DNA from: Pelodictyon luteolum DSM 273 | Lineage (GTDB): Bacteria; Bacteroidota; Chlorobiia; Chlorobiales; Chlorobiaceae | Direction of reading: 5' to 3' | DNA: 64,000 nt | Assembly: GCF_000012485.1 (NCBI RefSeq) | Contig: NC_007512.1 | Span: 2,300,843-2,364,842 of the forward strand | Shown here: positions 46,158 through 55,090 of the stretch, one piece after another | Numbering within the stretch: the stretch's first letter is position 1 | How the letters are laid out: each line of letters opens with the position of its first letter | The notes under the pieces: generated by a model | Told to the model about the DNA's origin: nothing | Seen by the model: the letters and a program-made list of their open reading frames with translations, nothing else | Database searches by the model: none | Position numbers and translations under genes: made by a program

Positions 46158-47725
46158 TCCCTCGCTTCCTGTTCGGGGTTCTTTTCGCCGTTTTCCTGTG
46201 CAATGCCTGCCGCCAGCACCTCGCGGTCTGAGAAATGCTCCCGCCGCCCATGGGTCTCCTGATAACACTCGTGCCCCTTGCCTGCGACGAGGAGGATGTC
46301 TCCGGAACGAAGCATGCCGACCGCCGTCCTTATGGCCTCTGCCCTGTCGGGGATGCGAAGATGTTCTCCTCCGCCCATGCCCCCCTCGATCTCGTCAAGG
46401 ATCGCTTCAGGATCCTCGTCTCGGGGGTTGTCGGAGGTGATGACCGAAAAGTCGGCCATCTCTATGGCGATCCGCCCCATTTCCGGGCGCTTCTGCCGGT
46501 CGCGGTTGCCGCCGCACCCGAACACGACGAGAAGCCGTCCATCCGGAGGAAGAAGTTCCCGCAGGGTGCCGAGCGACTGATGGAGCGCATCGGGGGTGTG
46601 GGCGTAATCGACAATGGCCGTCCCCTCGAAGCCTGGACCCTCAACCTGTTCCATCCGCCCTTCAACGCCCTGAAGCCCGGGAAGCGATGCGGCAACGTCC
46701 CGGGCGGGAACCCCGAGCTGATGGGCTGCAGCGGCGGCCTCAAGCATATTCATCACATTGAACCGGCCCAGCAGGCGGAACTCTTCTTCCGGCTGCACGC
46801 CCTCGGGAAACGAAAGCGCGACCACAGAGGAACCCACACCCTCTCTGCGGACCATAGCGCCATAGTTAAGGCCGCACCGCATGCCGCCGAACCCAGCAGC
46901 GTCAAGTGAGCAACAGGCTCGCTGCTCCTCTGCTACCCTGGCCGCCATGAACGTAGCCATCGGGTCTTCGGTGTTGAATATCCCGATACCGCCCGGCGCA
47001 AGCTGGTCGAACAGCTTGCGCTTGGCTTCCGCATAAGACTCCATCGACGGATGGAAATCAAGGTGGTCAGGCGTCAGGTTGGTGAACACCGCCGCCTGAA
47101 ATGCGATGCCGTGCACCCGCCCGAGTTCGAGTGCATGCGAGGAGACCTCCATCGAAACTGCACGGCAGCCACCATCTACCATCATCCGGAACAGGCGGTG
47201 CAGCCCGTGGGCCTCGGGAGTGGTCCGCTCCAGCGGGATCTCCCGGTCTCCGATGATAGCCTTGCCCGTGCCGATGTAGCCGCAGGAAATTCCGTTCATG
47301 GAGAGGATGGAGGAGATGAGGCGTGCCGTTGTCGTCTTGCCGTTCGTACCGGTCACCCCAACAATCCTCAACCGGTCGGCCGGATGGCCGTAATATGCCG
47401 CAGCAGCAAGGCTGAGAGCCCTGCGGGCGTCCGGAACCCGGATGCAGGGCGGGCCGTTTAAAGCGAGCTCCATGGGGAAGTCCTCCGAGACCACCGCCGA
47501 GGCGCCCCGTGCGATGGCATCCTTGATGAACCCTCGACCGTCTGCAGCAAATCCCCTGACCGCAACGAACAGCGATCCCGGCTCGACCACCCGAGAGTCA
47601 TTGGTGAGCATCCGGACCATAACCCCGTCCGTCTGTCCTGCCGCGACCTCATACGCCCCCATCCCCCGGAGAATCTCCCGGAGAGCGACCGGCTGCATAC
47701 CGTCCAATGCGGTGTTTGGGTTCAT
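46154..47725 (-). CDS. murE: UDP-MurNAc-L-Ala-D-Glu : meso-diaminopimelate ligase
   Basis: Cytosolic Mur ligase for the third amino acid, 523 aa. The ATP loop is GVTGTNGKTTTARLI. The specificity motif reads DNPRDEDP, and DNPR is the form used by diaminopimelate-adding enzymes, so a mDAP-type (A1-gamma) wall is predicted. NLTPDHLDFHPSMESYAEAK (as NLTPDHLDFH) is present. ATG 47725 overlaps the ftsI stop by ATGA; the upstream reading is only an extension into that gene. Confidence 0.96.
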   Translation of the reverse strand: MNPNTALDGMQPVALREILRGMGAYEVAAGQTDGVMVRMLTNDSRVVEPGSLFVAVRGFAADGRGFIKDAIARGASAVVSEDFPMELALNGPPCIRVPDARRALSLAAAAYYGHPADRLRIVGVTGTNGKTTTARLISSILSMNGISCGYIGTGKAIIGDREIPLERTTPEAHGLHRLFRMMVDGGCRAVSMEVSSHALELGRVHGIAFQAAVFTNLTPDHLDFHPSMESYAEAKRKLFDQLAPGGIGIFNTEDPMATFMAARVAEEQRACCSLDAAGFGGMRCGLNYGAMVRREGVGSSVVALSFPEGVQPEEEFRLLGRFNVMNMLEAAAAAHQLGVPARDVAASLPGLQGVEGRMEQVEGPGFEGTAIVDYAHTPDALHQSLGTLRELLPPDGRLLVVFGCGGNRDRQKRPEMGRIAIEMADFSVITSDNPRDEDPEAILDEIEGGMGGGEHLRIPDRAEAIRTAVGMLRSGDILLVAGKGHECYQETHGRREHFSDREVLAAGIAQENGEKNPEQEARE

Positions 47726-49743
47726 GAGGGGTTCCTGTTCCTCTTGCTGGGGGCGAGCGTCACCCTTATTTTTCTCCGCTCTTCTACTTTTGTTCCTGGT
47801 GCCAAGCTCTGGCTTGAGACAAGACCGTCCCGCGGACCGCTGCACTCCATTGTAAGCCCGAGCCATTTAAGCAGACGCTCGGCATCCTCACGCCCCATGC
47901 CCCGGAGCTCCGGTACCGCCACCGAGGAAGTCCTCTTCAGCTCGGCCTGTTCCAACGAGCGGATGGAGAGGTTCTCCTGCATTTCGCTTGAGCAGGCGAT
48001 CATCCTCGACGCGATTGAACGGAACGAAGGGGCGGCTACAGTGGACGCATAATACGCTGGTTTAGGATCTTCAACAAGCACGATTATCGCATATCGCGGG
48101 TCCTCAACGGGGAAATATCCAACAAACGAGGAGACATAGACCGCAGTGCGGTAGGAGCCGCCGCTCGCCCGCCTGGCCGTTCCTGTTTTTCCCGCAACAG
48201 TGATGCCCTGGAGGGAGGCACTCATCGCCGTTCCGCTGTCAACGACCGCCTTGAAATACTCTGTTCCTATGTATGCAGCGCTCTTTTCAGACATCACCCT
48301 CCCGACACTTTCCGGCTCAAAGCTGCGCACGGTATGGCCGTCGGCATCAGCAATCCGCCTAATGATGAAGGGGCGCATCCGCTTCCCCCCGTTGGCCAGG
48401 GCAGCGTAGGCCTGAAGGATCTGGAGGGGGGTGGTCATCACCTGATAGCCGTAGCCCATCCATGGGAGGGTGGTGCCGTCCCACTTTTCCAGAGGACGCA
48501 CGGAACCCGGAAGCTCACCGATGAGGCCGATCCCGGTTTTCTTGCCGAACCCGAACCGGCACACATAATCGTAAAAGGTCTCACGACCTACATCCATTGC
48601 GGTATTGGCCGCAACAATGTTGCTTGAGTACATGACGGCCTCGCGGAAGGTGATGTTGCCGTACGGCTCGTGGTCCGTGATCCTGAGGTTGAATATCGGC
48701 ATTACCCCGTTGTGGGCGAAGACCATGTCTTCGGCCTTTCGACCCAGTTTCTCGGTGGCCGCCGTGGCCATGACGATCTTGAAGGTGGAGCCGGGCTCAA
48801 AGCTGTCGGTCACCGAACGGTTCCGGGCTTTATCGGCCGTCCAGGTAGAGCGGTTGTTGAGGTTGAAGGTGGGGTTGTTGGCCATGGCAAGCACCTCGCC
48901 GGTCCTGACGTCCATGACGATGCCGGTAGCTGCCGAGGCGCTGTAGCGCTCGACGATGCCCGACAGTTCGTCCTCAACGATGCTCTGGATGTCGGCGTCG
49001 ATGGTAAGCTCGACCGTATTGCCGGTAACGGCCGCCTCCTGGCGGGCGTCAGGGGCAGGGTAGCGGTTGCCCGTCGCGGTCCGCTGGTAAACGGTGGTGC
49101 CGTCAGTGCCATGCAGTTCGCTGTCGAGCTGGAGTTCAAGGCCGCTGGTCCCCTTGTTGCCGCTGCCGGTCAGGCCGATGAGCTGGGCTGCCACGTTCAG
49201 GTAGTACCGCTGGTGCTCACGGTCGTTCCACACTCCCGGGATCTTCTCTTTCAGAAGAGGCAGCGCCTTGGCGATGGGCACCTTCCGTCCGAGCACCGCG
49301 TTGCCCCTCCTGCGCCTCAGCTCCTTGAGATAGGTGGAGCGGCTGCCGCCGAGGTGGCGGGCAAACAGGGTGGCGATGGCGCCGGAGTTGTCGAAGGTCT
49401 TCTGGCGGCGGGTCCGGCGGTCGTTGACCGGACGTCCCTTGCTGTCGAAAAGAGGTGTACGGCGCACCACCTTCGGATCGGCGTAGAACGATACCGACTC
49501 GATGCTCTCGGCAAGCATCCTGCCGTGGCGGTCAAGGATGTCTCCCCTTCGGGCAGTGCTGGTGACCACGCGTTCATACTGCTTCGCCGCCTTGATTTTG
49601 TAGACCTGACCGTTGATGATCTGGATCTTGAAGAGCATGACGATGATGGCCGACATGAAGAGGGCGAAGAGCAGCATGAGGACGCCGACCCTCCGGCCGA
49701 ACCCCCGTTCGCTCTCATGCATCTCTTTGCGCACTTCGTTCAT
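47722..49743 (-). CDS. ftsI: Division transpeptidase (class B PBP) with C-terminal PASTA domain
   Basis: Septal penicillin-binding protein, 673 aa. A short cytoplasmic start is followed by one membrane helix (VGVLMLLFALFMSAIIVMLF, about 19-38). The PBP dimerisation domain comes next. The transpeptidase has the nucleophile in EPGSTFKIV (SxxK), SSN within MYSSNIVAA, and AGKTGTARR (KTG). The last about 65 residues are a PASTA domain (VPELRGMGREDAERLLKWLGL and a final SLAPGTKVEER...VTL). PASTA on FtsI is unusual in proteobacteria but seen in Bacteroidetes/Chlorobi and Gram-positive PBPs. 27 bases after ftsL. Confidence 0.94.
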   Translation of the reverse strand: MNEVRKEMHESERGFGRRVGVLMLLFALFMSAIIVMLFKIQIINGQVYKIKAAKQYERVVTSTARRGDILDRHGRMLAESIESVSFYADPKVVRRTPLFDSKGRPVNDRRTRRQKTFDNSGAIATLFARHLGGSRSTYLKELRRRRGNAVLGRKVPIAKALPLLKEKIPGVWNDREHQRYYLNVAAQLIGLTGSGNKGTSGLELQLDSELHGTDGTTVYQRTATGNRYPAPDARQEAAVTGNTVELTIDADIQSIVEDELSGIVERYSASAATGIVMDVRTGEVLAMANNPTFNLNNRSTWTADKARNRSVTDSFEPGSTFKIVMATAATEKLGRKAEDMVFAHNGVMPIFNLRITDHEPYGNITFREAVMYSSNIVAANTAMDVGRETFYDYVCRFGFGKKTGIGLIGELPGSVRPLEKWDGTTLPWMGYGYQVMTTPLQILQAYAALANGGKRMRPFIIRRIADADGHTVRSFEPESVGRVMSEKSAAYIGTEYFKAVVDSGTAMSASLQGITVAGKTGTARRASGGSYRTAVYVSSFVGYFPVEDPRYAIIVLVEDPKPAYYASTVAAPSFRSIASRMIACSSEMQENLSIRSLEQAELKRTSSVAVPELRGMGREDAERLLKWLGLTMECSGPRDGLVSSQSLAPGTKVEERRKIRVTLAPSKRNRNPS

Positions 49744-49770
49744 CGTTCACGCGTCCTTACGTTCTCTCGT

Positions 49771-50232
49771 TCACGGTTCGATTTCGACAGGAGGTTCCAC
49801 CGAGGGAGTGAGCCCGAGCGCGGCGGCATCCTTTGTGATGCTGTGTATGCTCTGCAGCTCCCTGATCTTCAGTTCCTGTGCGGCAAGCACGCTTGATGTC
49901 AGCTGGATATGGGTCCGGAGCCGCTCGTTCTGGAGCGCCAGACTCTTGATGGCGATGGTGCTGTTGATCTGGAAGAGGAAAAAAAACGTTCCTAATAGCA
50001 GATACACGAACGAGCGCAACCGGAGAAGGCTCGTGAAATCAAATGATGCGGCGCTTTCCGGTAATGCATCGGCCGGGGTGGGTGATGCCGCCTGCGGATC
50101 CATTTCCACGGCGGCCGCAACGCCCTCACTGGCGGGCACGATGACGGAGACAGTGCCCGACTGGCTGGGTCCCCTGAAAAAGAATGTCTGGATCCTGCTG
50201 AATGACGCAGGCAGCAAGCGCTCGCTGATCAC
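49771..50232 (-). CDS. ftsL: FtsL-like divisome protein
   Basis: 153 aa with a long cytoplasmic N-terminus, one membrane helix (FVYLLLGTFFFLFQINSTIAI, about 81-100), and a periplasmic coiled-coil segment (LQNERLRTHIQLTSSVLAAQELKIRELQ, about 108-135). Sequence similarity is low, as expected; the call rests on topology and on its place between rsmH and ftsI. The N-terminus is longer and more Ala/Pro-rich than in E. coli FtsL. It overlaps rsmH by ATGA. Confidence 0.82.
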   Translation of the reverse strand: MISERLLPASFSRIQTFFFRGPSQSGTVSVIVPASEGVAAAVEMDPQAASPTPADALPESAASFDFTSLLRLRSFVYLLLGTFFFLFQINSTIAIKSLALQNERLRTHIQLTSSVLAAQELKIRELQSIHSITKDAAALGLTPSVEPPVEIEP

Positions 50233-51212
50233 TGGACTCCTCCTGTTTTTTCTGCTACTCTGAGTTTTGCGCTCCTCGACCGGGGATTGACCCGGACCTC
50301 ATCTTCCGATGCGACAACCGCCTTGCGCGTAACCGGGACCAGCGTACCTCTGGAGAGGGGCTCGCGAAGCCCGACGCCTTTCGGCCCCCAGTCACATTTC
50401 GACTGTGCCGCGAAATACTGCTTCACCATCCGGTCTTCGAGCGAGTGATAGCTGATGACGGCTATCCGACCGCCCTCATCAAGCACCGACACCCCGTCCT
50501 CCAGAACCCGCTGCAGGACATCAAGCTCCCTGTTGACGGCTATCCTGAGCGCCTGGAAAACCCGCGACAGCGACCTGATGGATGGCTGGCGGCCGTGCAC
50601 GACGCTCCTGACGATGTCCGCAAGATCCTCGGTCGAGGAGAGGGGGCCATGCTTCATCCGGGCGGCAATGACGGCCCGGGCTATCGCCCGGCTCCGCGGC
50701 TCCTCGCCGTATCGGAAAAAAATTGCGGCCAGTTCCCGCTCATCCGCATCATTGAGGATGTCCGCCGCCGTCGTGGATGCAGAACTGTCCATGCGCATAT
50801 CGAGCGGCCCTGTCCGCATGTAGCTGAACCCCCGCTCCGCCCTGTCGATCTGGCGGGAGGAAACCCCGAGATCAAGCAGGATTGCTCTGGCCCGGGGCTC
50901 CAGCCCTTTCTGCACGGCCTCCCTTGATGCCAGCCGGGCGATGTCCTGGAAATTTCCCTTCACGGCAACTGCCCTCCCCGGATAGGCCGCAAGGCGTGAG
51001 CCCGCCTCATGAAGGGCTTCATCATCCTGGTCAATGCCGACAAGAAGCGAACCCTCAAGCCAGCCACCGCTCTCCAGCGCCCGGAGGATGGCCATGGAAT
51101 GTCCGCCGCCGCCGAGTGTGCCGTCCACGTAAAGGCCGGGGCCCCGGACCAGTGCATCGACGCATTCATGCAGGAGCACCGGGTCATGATAGCTGTCAGG
51201 GGAACGGGGCAT
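50229..51212 (-). CDS. rsmH: 16S rRNA (cytosine1402-N4)-methyltransferase
   Basis: Methylates C1402 in the decoding centre of 16S rRNA, 327 aa. N-terminal HDPVLLHECVDAL and the SAM motif VDGTLGGGGHS are diagnostic, as are ILLDLGVSSRQIDRAERGFSY (as DLGVSSRQID) and the C-terminal AVISYHSLEDRMVKQYF. The start overlaps the mraZ stop by one base (TGATG). Confidence 0.97.
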   Translation of the reverse strand: MPRSPDSYHDPVLLHECVDALVRGPGLYVDGTLGGGGHSMAILRALESGGWLEGSLLVGIDQDDEALHEAGSRLAAYPGRAVAVKGNFQDIARLASREAVQKGLEPRARAILLDLGVSSRQIDRAERGFSYMRTGPLDMRMDSSASTTAADILNDADERELAAIFFRYGEEPRSRAIARAVIAARMKHGPLSSTEDLADIVRSVVHGRQPSIRSLSRVFQALRIAVNRELDVLQRVLEDGVSVLDEGGRIAVISYHSLEDRMVKQYFAAQSKCDWGPKGVGLREPLSRGTLVPVTRKAVVASEDEVRVNPRSRSAKLRVAEKTGGVQ

Positions 51213-51673
51213 CAGAAATACCGCCCCGCAAGCGCTGCAAAGCGCCCGCTGCTGCCCTCAAGCACCTCGGAGAGCCTTCCGGGCTCCCATACAATCATTT
51301 TGGTATCGGCCCCTATGATGACGACATCCCGGGTAATCCCCGCATGGTCAAGGAACTCCCTGGAAAGGGGAATGCGGCCCTGGCGGTCGAGTTCGACCAT
51401 CTCAAGGCTTTCATACATAAGGGTCTTAAGGAGGCGCTCATCCGGATGAAAATCCGAGAGCGCGGAAATGGTCCTGGCCATCTCCTCCCACACGTCGGGG
51501 AGATAGAGCTCCAGGGAACTGTCGGGTGACTTCATCACATAGAGCGAAGCCGGCTCCTTTTTGGAGGCAAGGCTTCCGGACGTCTCGGGGAACTTCCTGC
51601 GGAACCTCGCAGGAATCATCAGCCGTCCCTTTTCGTCGACCGCATGCTTCTCTTTTCCGATAAATCCTGCCAT
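51212..51673 (-). CDS. mraZ: Transcriptional regulator MraZ
   Basis: DNA-binding protein of the AbrB/SpoVT swapped-hairpin fold that controls dcw operons, 153 aa. Two related halves are visible: the N-terminal KHAVDEKGRLMIPARFRR and the central MVELDRQGRIPLSREFLDHAGI, each carrying the DxxGRxxxP core. First gene of the dcw cluster, with predicted binding repeats starting 21 bases upstream of its ATG, so autorepression is likely. Confidence 0.96.
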   Translation of the reverse strand: MAGFIGKEKHAVDEKGRLMIPARFRRKFPETSGSLASKKEPASLYVMKSPDSSLELYLPDVWEEMARTISALSDFHPDERLLKTLMYESLEMVELDRQGRIPLSREFLDHAGITRDVVIIGADTKMIVWEPGRLSEVLEGSSGRFAALAGRYF

Positions 51674-51694
51674 GGCGACGCCTATCTATGCTAC

Positions 51695-51747
51695 GGTTGG
51701 GCCAGAACCTCCCATTTTTTACCATTTTCCACCACCTCAAATGTATA
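51695..51747 (-). promoter_or_regulatory. MraZ-box array and -10 element of the dcw promoter
   Basis: On the minus strand four 10-bp units each begin with TGG: TGGTGGAAAA (51734-51725), TGGTAAAAAA (51724-51715), TGGGAGGTTC (51714-51705) and TGGCCCAACC (51704-51695). Known MraZ operators are direct TGGG-type repeats with the same 10-bp period. A -10-like TATACA lies at 51742-51747, placing the array at about +1 to +40 of the transcript. No convincing -35 is seen. Confidence 0.78.
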
Positions 51748-51806
51748 AAAAAGGATGCACTAAAAAAATATTCCCTTATTATAATGGGATACATGAACCT
51801 CCACAT

Positions 51807-52319
51807 ATGTCACACCGACAGAAAGAGACCGTCGTGGACGGCTACAATCTCATCCACCACCTGTTCCGCCCCGCAGCGGGCGCGTCCTTCGAGCCGCTTC
51901 GAAGGCGCCTTGAGTCGCTGCTCACCGGGTATCGCAGGACTCGGAAAACACCCGTCACCGTGGTCTACGACGGGGATGGACGCTACCGGGACCACGATGA
52001 GACGGGGGAGGTACACATCGTATACACCGCACGCAGGAAAAGTGCAGACCGGTGGATCATTGAATACGCAAAATCGTTGAACACGTCGGCAAAAATCCTT
52101 ACTATTGTAAGTTCGGACAACGAGGTCCGAAGGTACTCCGCGGCATTCGGAGCCGAGTGCATGAGCTCCGCCGACTTCGCATCGATGCTCCAGCCGGGAG
52201 GCACAGGAGATAAGCCCTCGGGGGAATCCGGCTTGAACCGGAGGAAGTTTTCAGCAAACCCCCTCCCTGAAAGGGAGGTGGATGGGTGGATGCGGCTGTT
52301 CGGAGGGAACGATGCCTGA
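51807..52319 (+). CDS. NYN/YacP-like RNase domain protein
   Basis: 170-aa PIN-like NYN domain protein. The N-terminal acid motif VDGYNLIHHL, the central VVYDGDGRYRDHDETGEVHIVYT, seen as VVYDGDGRYR and VHIVYT, and SADRWIIEYAK with TIVSSDNEVRRYS make the metal-dependent nuclease site of the YacP/Rae1 group. Bacillus Rae1 is a ribosome-dependent mRNA endonuclease; a similar role here is not shown. ATG 51807 is used although no Shine-Dalgarno is seen. It diverges from mraZ across a 133-bp gap. Confidence 0.82.
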   Translation: MSHRQKETVVDGYNLIHHLFRPAAGASFEPLRRRLESLLTGYRRTRKTPVTVVYDGDGRYRDHDETGEVHIVYTARRKSADRWIIEYAKSLNTSAKILTIVSSDNEVRRYSAAFGAECMSSADFASMLQPGGTGDKPSGESGLNRRKFSANPLPEREVDGWMRLFGGNDA

Positions 52320-52361
52320 CCCCGACCCTGAAGACGCTCACCATTAACCGACTGAACACCT

Positions 52362-52691
52362 ATGACGACCGACACCCCCTCCGGCCATGAAGCAGAGTGG
52401 CAGGAACTTGACCAATGGCGGAAAAAAATAGACTTGATTGACTGTGAACTCACAGCCCTCCTGGGTGAGAGACTGGACTGCGCTGAAAAAATCAGTGCAC
52501 TGAAGTCCGTGATGGGCGCAGAGGTACTGCAGCCCGAGCGCGAAAAAGAGGTGCTCCACAACGTGCTCGAACGGGCCGGTACGGAGGAGAAATCACGCAC
52601 CCTTGCAAACATCTACCGCTGCATCCTCGAAGAGTCCCGCCTCTTCCAGCATGCCTGGAAAAACAGGGCAGGAAACACACACAAAGACTGA
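52362..52691 (+). CDS. Chorismate mutase (AroQ class)
   Basis: Converts chorismate to prephenate for Phe and Tyr synthesis. 109 aa, all helical. The AroQ pattern is seen in WRKKIDLIDCELTALLGERL, CAEKISALK, and the C-terminal ILEESRLFQH. It is a free-standing domain with no prephenate dehydratase or dehydrogenase fused. It follows the NYN gene by 42 bases and precedes mltG by 14. Confidence 0.88.
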   Translation: MTTDTPSGHEAEWQELDQWRKKIDLIDCELTALLGERLDCAEKISALKSVMGAEVLQPEREKEVLHNVLERAGTEEKSRTLANIYRCILEESRLFQHAWKNRAGNTHKD

Positions 52692-52705
52692 GCGGGCCAC
52701 CCCAG

Positions 52706-53728
52706 ATGACACCAAAAACGCTCCCGGCCAAAGGCTCCGGAAAGACTGCCATTCTTGCCGCCACACTGATTGGCCTTGCGGCGCTGGCCTTTTCGATCGT
52801 CCCCGGCCTGAACACCTCCGGCGAGACTACCCGCATAGCAGTCCACCGCGGCGCATCCTTCTCCGCCATCGTCGACAGCCTCCACCGGGCGGGCAGCATC
52901 CGGCTCCGCTGGCCGGTGACCCTTACAGGTCGCATCATCCCCCGCCTGCACAACATCAAGCCCGGACGCTACACCATTCCGCCGGGGCTGTCGAGCTACC
53001 GCCTGCTCGGCTACCTGCACGGCAGCAGTCAGGACGAGGTGCGGGTCACCATTCCCGAAGGGCTTGACCTGAAGAAAACAGCGCGCATCATCTCCCGCCA
53101 CCTCGATATCGATTCGGCTGCGTTCATAGCAGCCGCTTCCGACCGCAGGCTCCTCGATAAACACGGCATCAAGGCGAGCAACGCGGAAGGCTACCTGTTC
53201 CCCGGCACCTACAACTTCGCATGGGCCAGCAGCCCTGAAGAGGCTGCAGGTTTCCTTGTCAAACAATGCATGGCGTTCTGCACCGACAGCCTCACGGCGG
53301 TTGCCGCCCAACAGGGACTCAGCCAAACCGCTCTATTGACGCTCGCTTCCATCGTCGAGGCCGAAACCCCCCTTGACAGCGAAAAACCCCTGGTGGCAAG
53401 CGTCTACCTGAACCGCCTGAAAAAAGGGATGCGCCTGCAGGCCGACCCCACCGTACAGTTCGCCATCGGCGGAGAGGGCCGCCGCCTTTACTACAAGGAT
53501 CTGGAAATCGACTCCCCCTACAACACCTACCGGCGGAGGGGGCTCCCGCCTGGGCCGGTATGCAGCCCCGGCGCCGCATCCATTCTGGCCGCCCTTAACC
53601 CCGCAAGGACCAACTACCTCTACTTCGTTGCAACCGGCAGAGGCGGCCATTATTTTTCCGCCACCCTCAGCGCCCATGCGCTGAATGTCAGGAAATACCG
53701 CAACGCCCGCAGCAGGGCCTTAAAGTAA
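52706..53728 (+). CDS. mltG: Endolytic murein transglycosylase MltG
   Basis: Inner-membrane lytic transglycosylase that terminates new glycan strands, 340 aa. One N-terminal membrane helix (TAILAATLIGLAALAFSIV, about 14-32), a LysM-like segment with YTIPPGLSSYRLLGYL and VTIPEGLDL, and the YceG catalytic region with SIVEAETPLDSEKPLVASV (the glutamate in VEAET) and DPTVQFAIG. It is in the same orientation as chorismate mutase. Confidence 0.93.
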   Translation: MTPKTLPAKGSGKTAILAATLIGLAALAFSIVPGLNTSGETTRIAVHRGASFSAIVDSLHRAGSIRLRWPVTLTGRIIPRLHNIKPGRYTIPPGLSSYRLLGYLHGSSQDEVRVTIPEGLDLKKTARIISRHLDIDSAAFIAAASDRRLLDKHGIKASNAEGYLFPGTYNFAWASSPEEAAGFLVKQCMAFCTDSLTAVAAQQGLSQTALLTLASIVEAETPLDSEKPLVASVYLNRLKKGMRLQADPTVQFAIGGEGRRLYYKDLEIDSPYNTYRRRGLPPGPVCSPGAASILAALNPARTNYLYFVATGRGGHYFSATLSAHALNVRKYRNARSRALK

Positions 53729-53835
53729 ACGGGGGAACGGATAACAGGCGCCTCTTATTTCAGTTCCAGATGATTATATTGCCTGTACAATGAACGGGCT
53801 AACGGTTTTTGTTTTTTCAACCAATCCAGAGAGCA

Positions 53836-55029
53836 ATGCAGAAAAAGACCTTGTCGGACATAACCATCCAAGGCAAACGGGTACTGATGCGCGTAGATTT
53901 CAACGTTCCCCTTGACGGCAACGGAGAAATCACCGACGACAAAAGGATCGTCGAAGCCCTTCCCTCAATCAGGAAGGTGCTGGACAACGGAGGACGCCTC
54001 ATCCTGATGTCACACCTTGGCAGGCCGAAAGGAAAGGTCAACCCGGACTTCTCTCTGACCCCCGTAGCATTGCGTCTTTCCGAGCTCATCGACACTCCCG
54101 TCATCATGGCAGGCGACTGCATAGGCACCGAAGTGATGCAGCAGGCTCTGGCGCTGCAGGACGGCGAAGTCCTCCTGCTTGAGAACCTCCGCTTCCATCC
54201 TGAGGAAGAGGCCAATGATCCGGAGTTCTCCAGAGAACTCGCCTCGCTTGGTGAAATCTATGTGAACGATGCATTCGGCACGGCCCACCGTGCGCATGCC
54301 TCGACCGAAGGCATCACCCACTTCGTGCAGACCGCTGTTGCCGGCTACCTGATTGAAAAAGAGCTGATGTACCTCGGCAAAGCGCTGCAGAGCCCTGAAC
54401 GCCCGTTCGTTGCCATCCTCGGCGGATCAAAGATCTCCGGGAAAATCGACGTCATCGACAACCTCTTCAGCAAGGTAGACACTGTGCTCGTCGGCGGCGC
54501 CATGGTATTCACCTTCTTCAAGGCTCAAGGCTTGGAAACCGGCCGCTCCCTTGTGGAGGACAACAAGACGGAACTTGCGCTCGAACTGCTAGCAAAGGCG
54601 AAAAGCATGGGCGTCAGGCTCATCCTGCCTGAAGACGTGATGGCCGCACCCGAAATCTCACCCGATGCTCCATTTCATGCAGTGTCGGTCGACCAGCTTG
54701 CCGAAAACGAGATGGGAGTCGATATCGGCCCTAAAACAGCCGAGACTTACCGCAAGGAGATCCTCGGAGCCAAAACCGTACTCTGGAACGGACCGATGGG
54801 AGTCTTTGAAATCGACAACTTCGCCGGCGGCACCATCGCCGTAGCCGAAGCGCTCGCCGCTGCCACCGCTAAGGGGGCAACCACCATCATCGGCGGGGGC
54901 GATTCTGCTGCCGCCGTCGCCAAGGCCGGACTTGCCGACAAAATGACCCACATCTCAACCGGAGGCGGCGCGAGTCTCGAGTTCCTTGAGGGCAAGGAGC
55001 TCCCCGGCATCGCAGCCCTGAACGGCTGA
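53836..55029 (+). CDS. pgk: Phosphoglycerate kinase
   Basis: Interconverts 1,3-bisphosphoglycerate and 3-phosphoglycerate, working in gluconeogenic direction in an autotroph. 397 aa. Signature motifs [49 protein letters not shown], and the nucleotide loop [17 protein letters not shown] are intact. I start at ATG 53836 rather than an upstream TTG. A possible -10 (TACAAT, 53786-53791) lies 45 bases before it, so it probably has its own promoter. Confidence 0.97.
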   Translation: MQKKTLSDITIQGKRVLMRVDFNVPLDGNGEITDDKRIVEALPSIRKVLDNGGRLILMSHLGRPKGKVNPDFSLTPVALRLSELIDTPVIMAGDCIGTEVMQQALALQDGEVLLLENLRFHPEEEANDPEFSRELASLGEIYVNDAFGTAHRAHASTEGITHFVQTAVAGYLIEKELMYLGKALQSPERPFVAILGGSKISGKIDVIDNLFSKVDTVLVGGAMVFTFFKAQGLETGRSLVEDNKTELALELLAKAKSMGVRLILPEDVMAAPEISPDAPFHAVSVDQLAENEMGVDIGPKTAETYRKEILGAKTVLWNGPMGVFEIDNFAGGTIAVAEALAAATAKGATTIIGGGDSAAAVAKAGLADKMTHISTGGGASLEFLEGKELPGIAALNG

Positions 55030-55090
55030 CACACCCCTTTCCAGAGAACGCCCCCGCCCGTCCTGCGGCGGGGACGGCAAACCCTTGCTC

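Noticed and set aside
48670..49896. A 408-codon open frame on the plus strand opposite ftsI
   Set aside because: Antisense to a gene with clear catalytic motifs; low-complexity Val/Gly/Asp-rich translation with no ribosome-binding site support.
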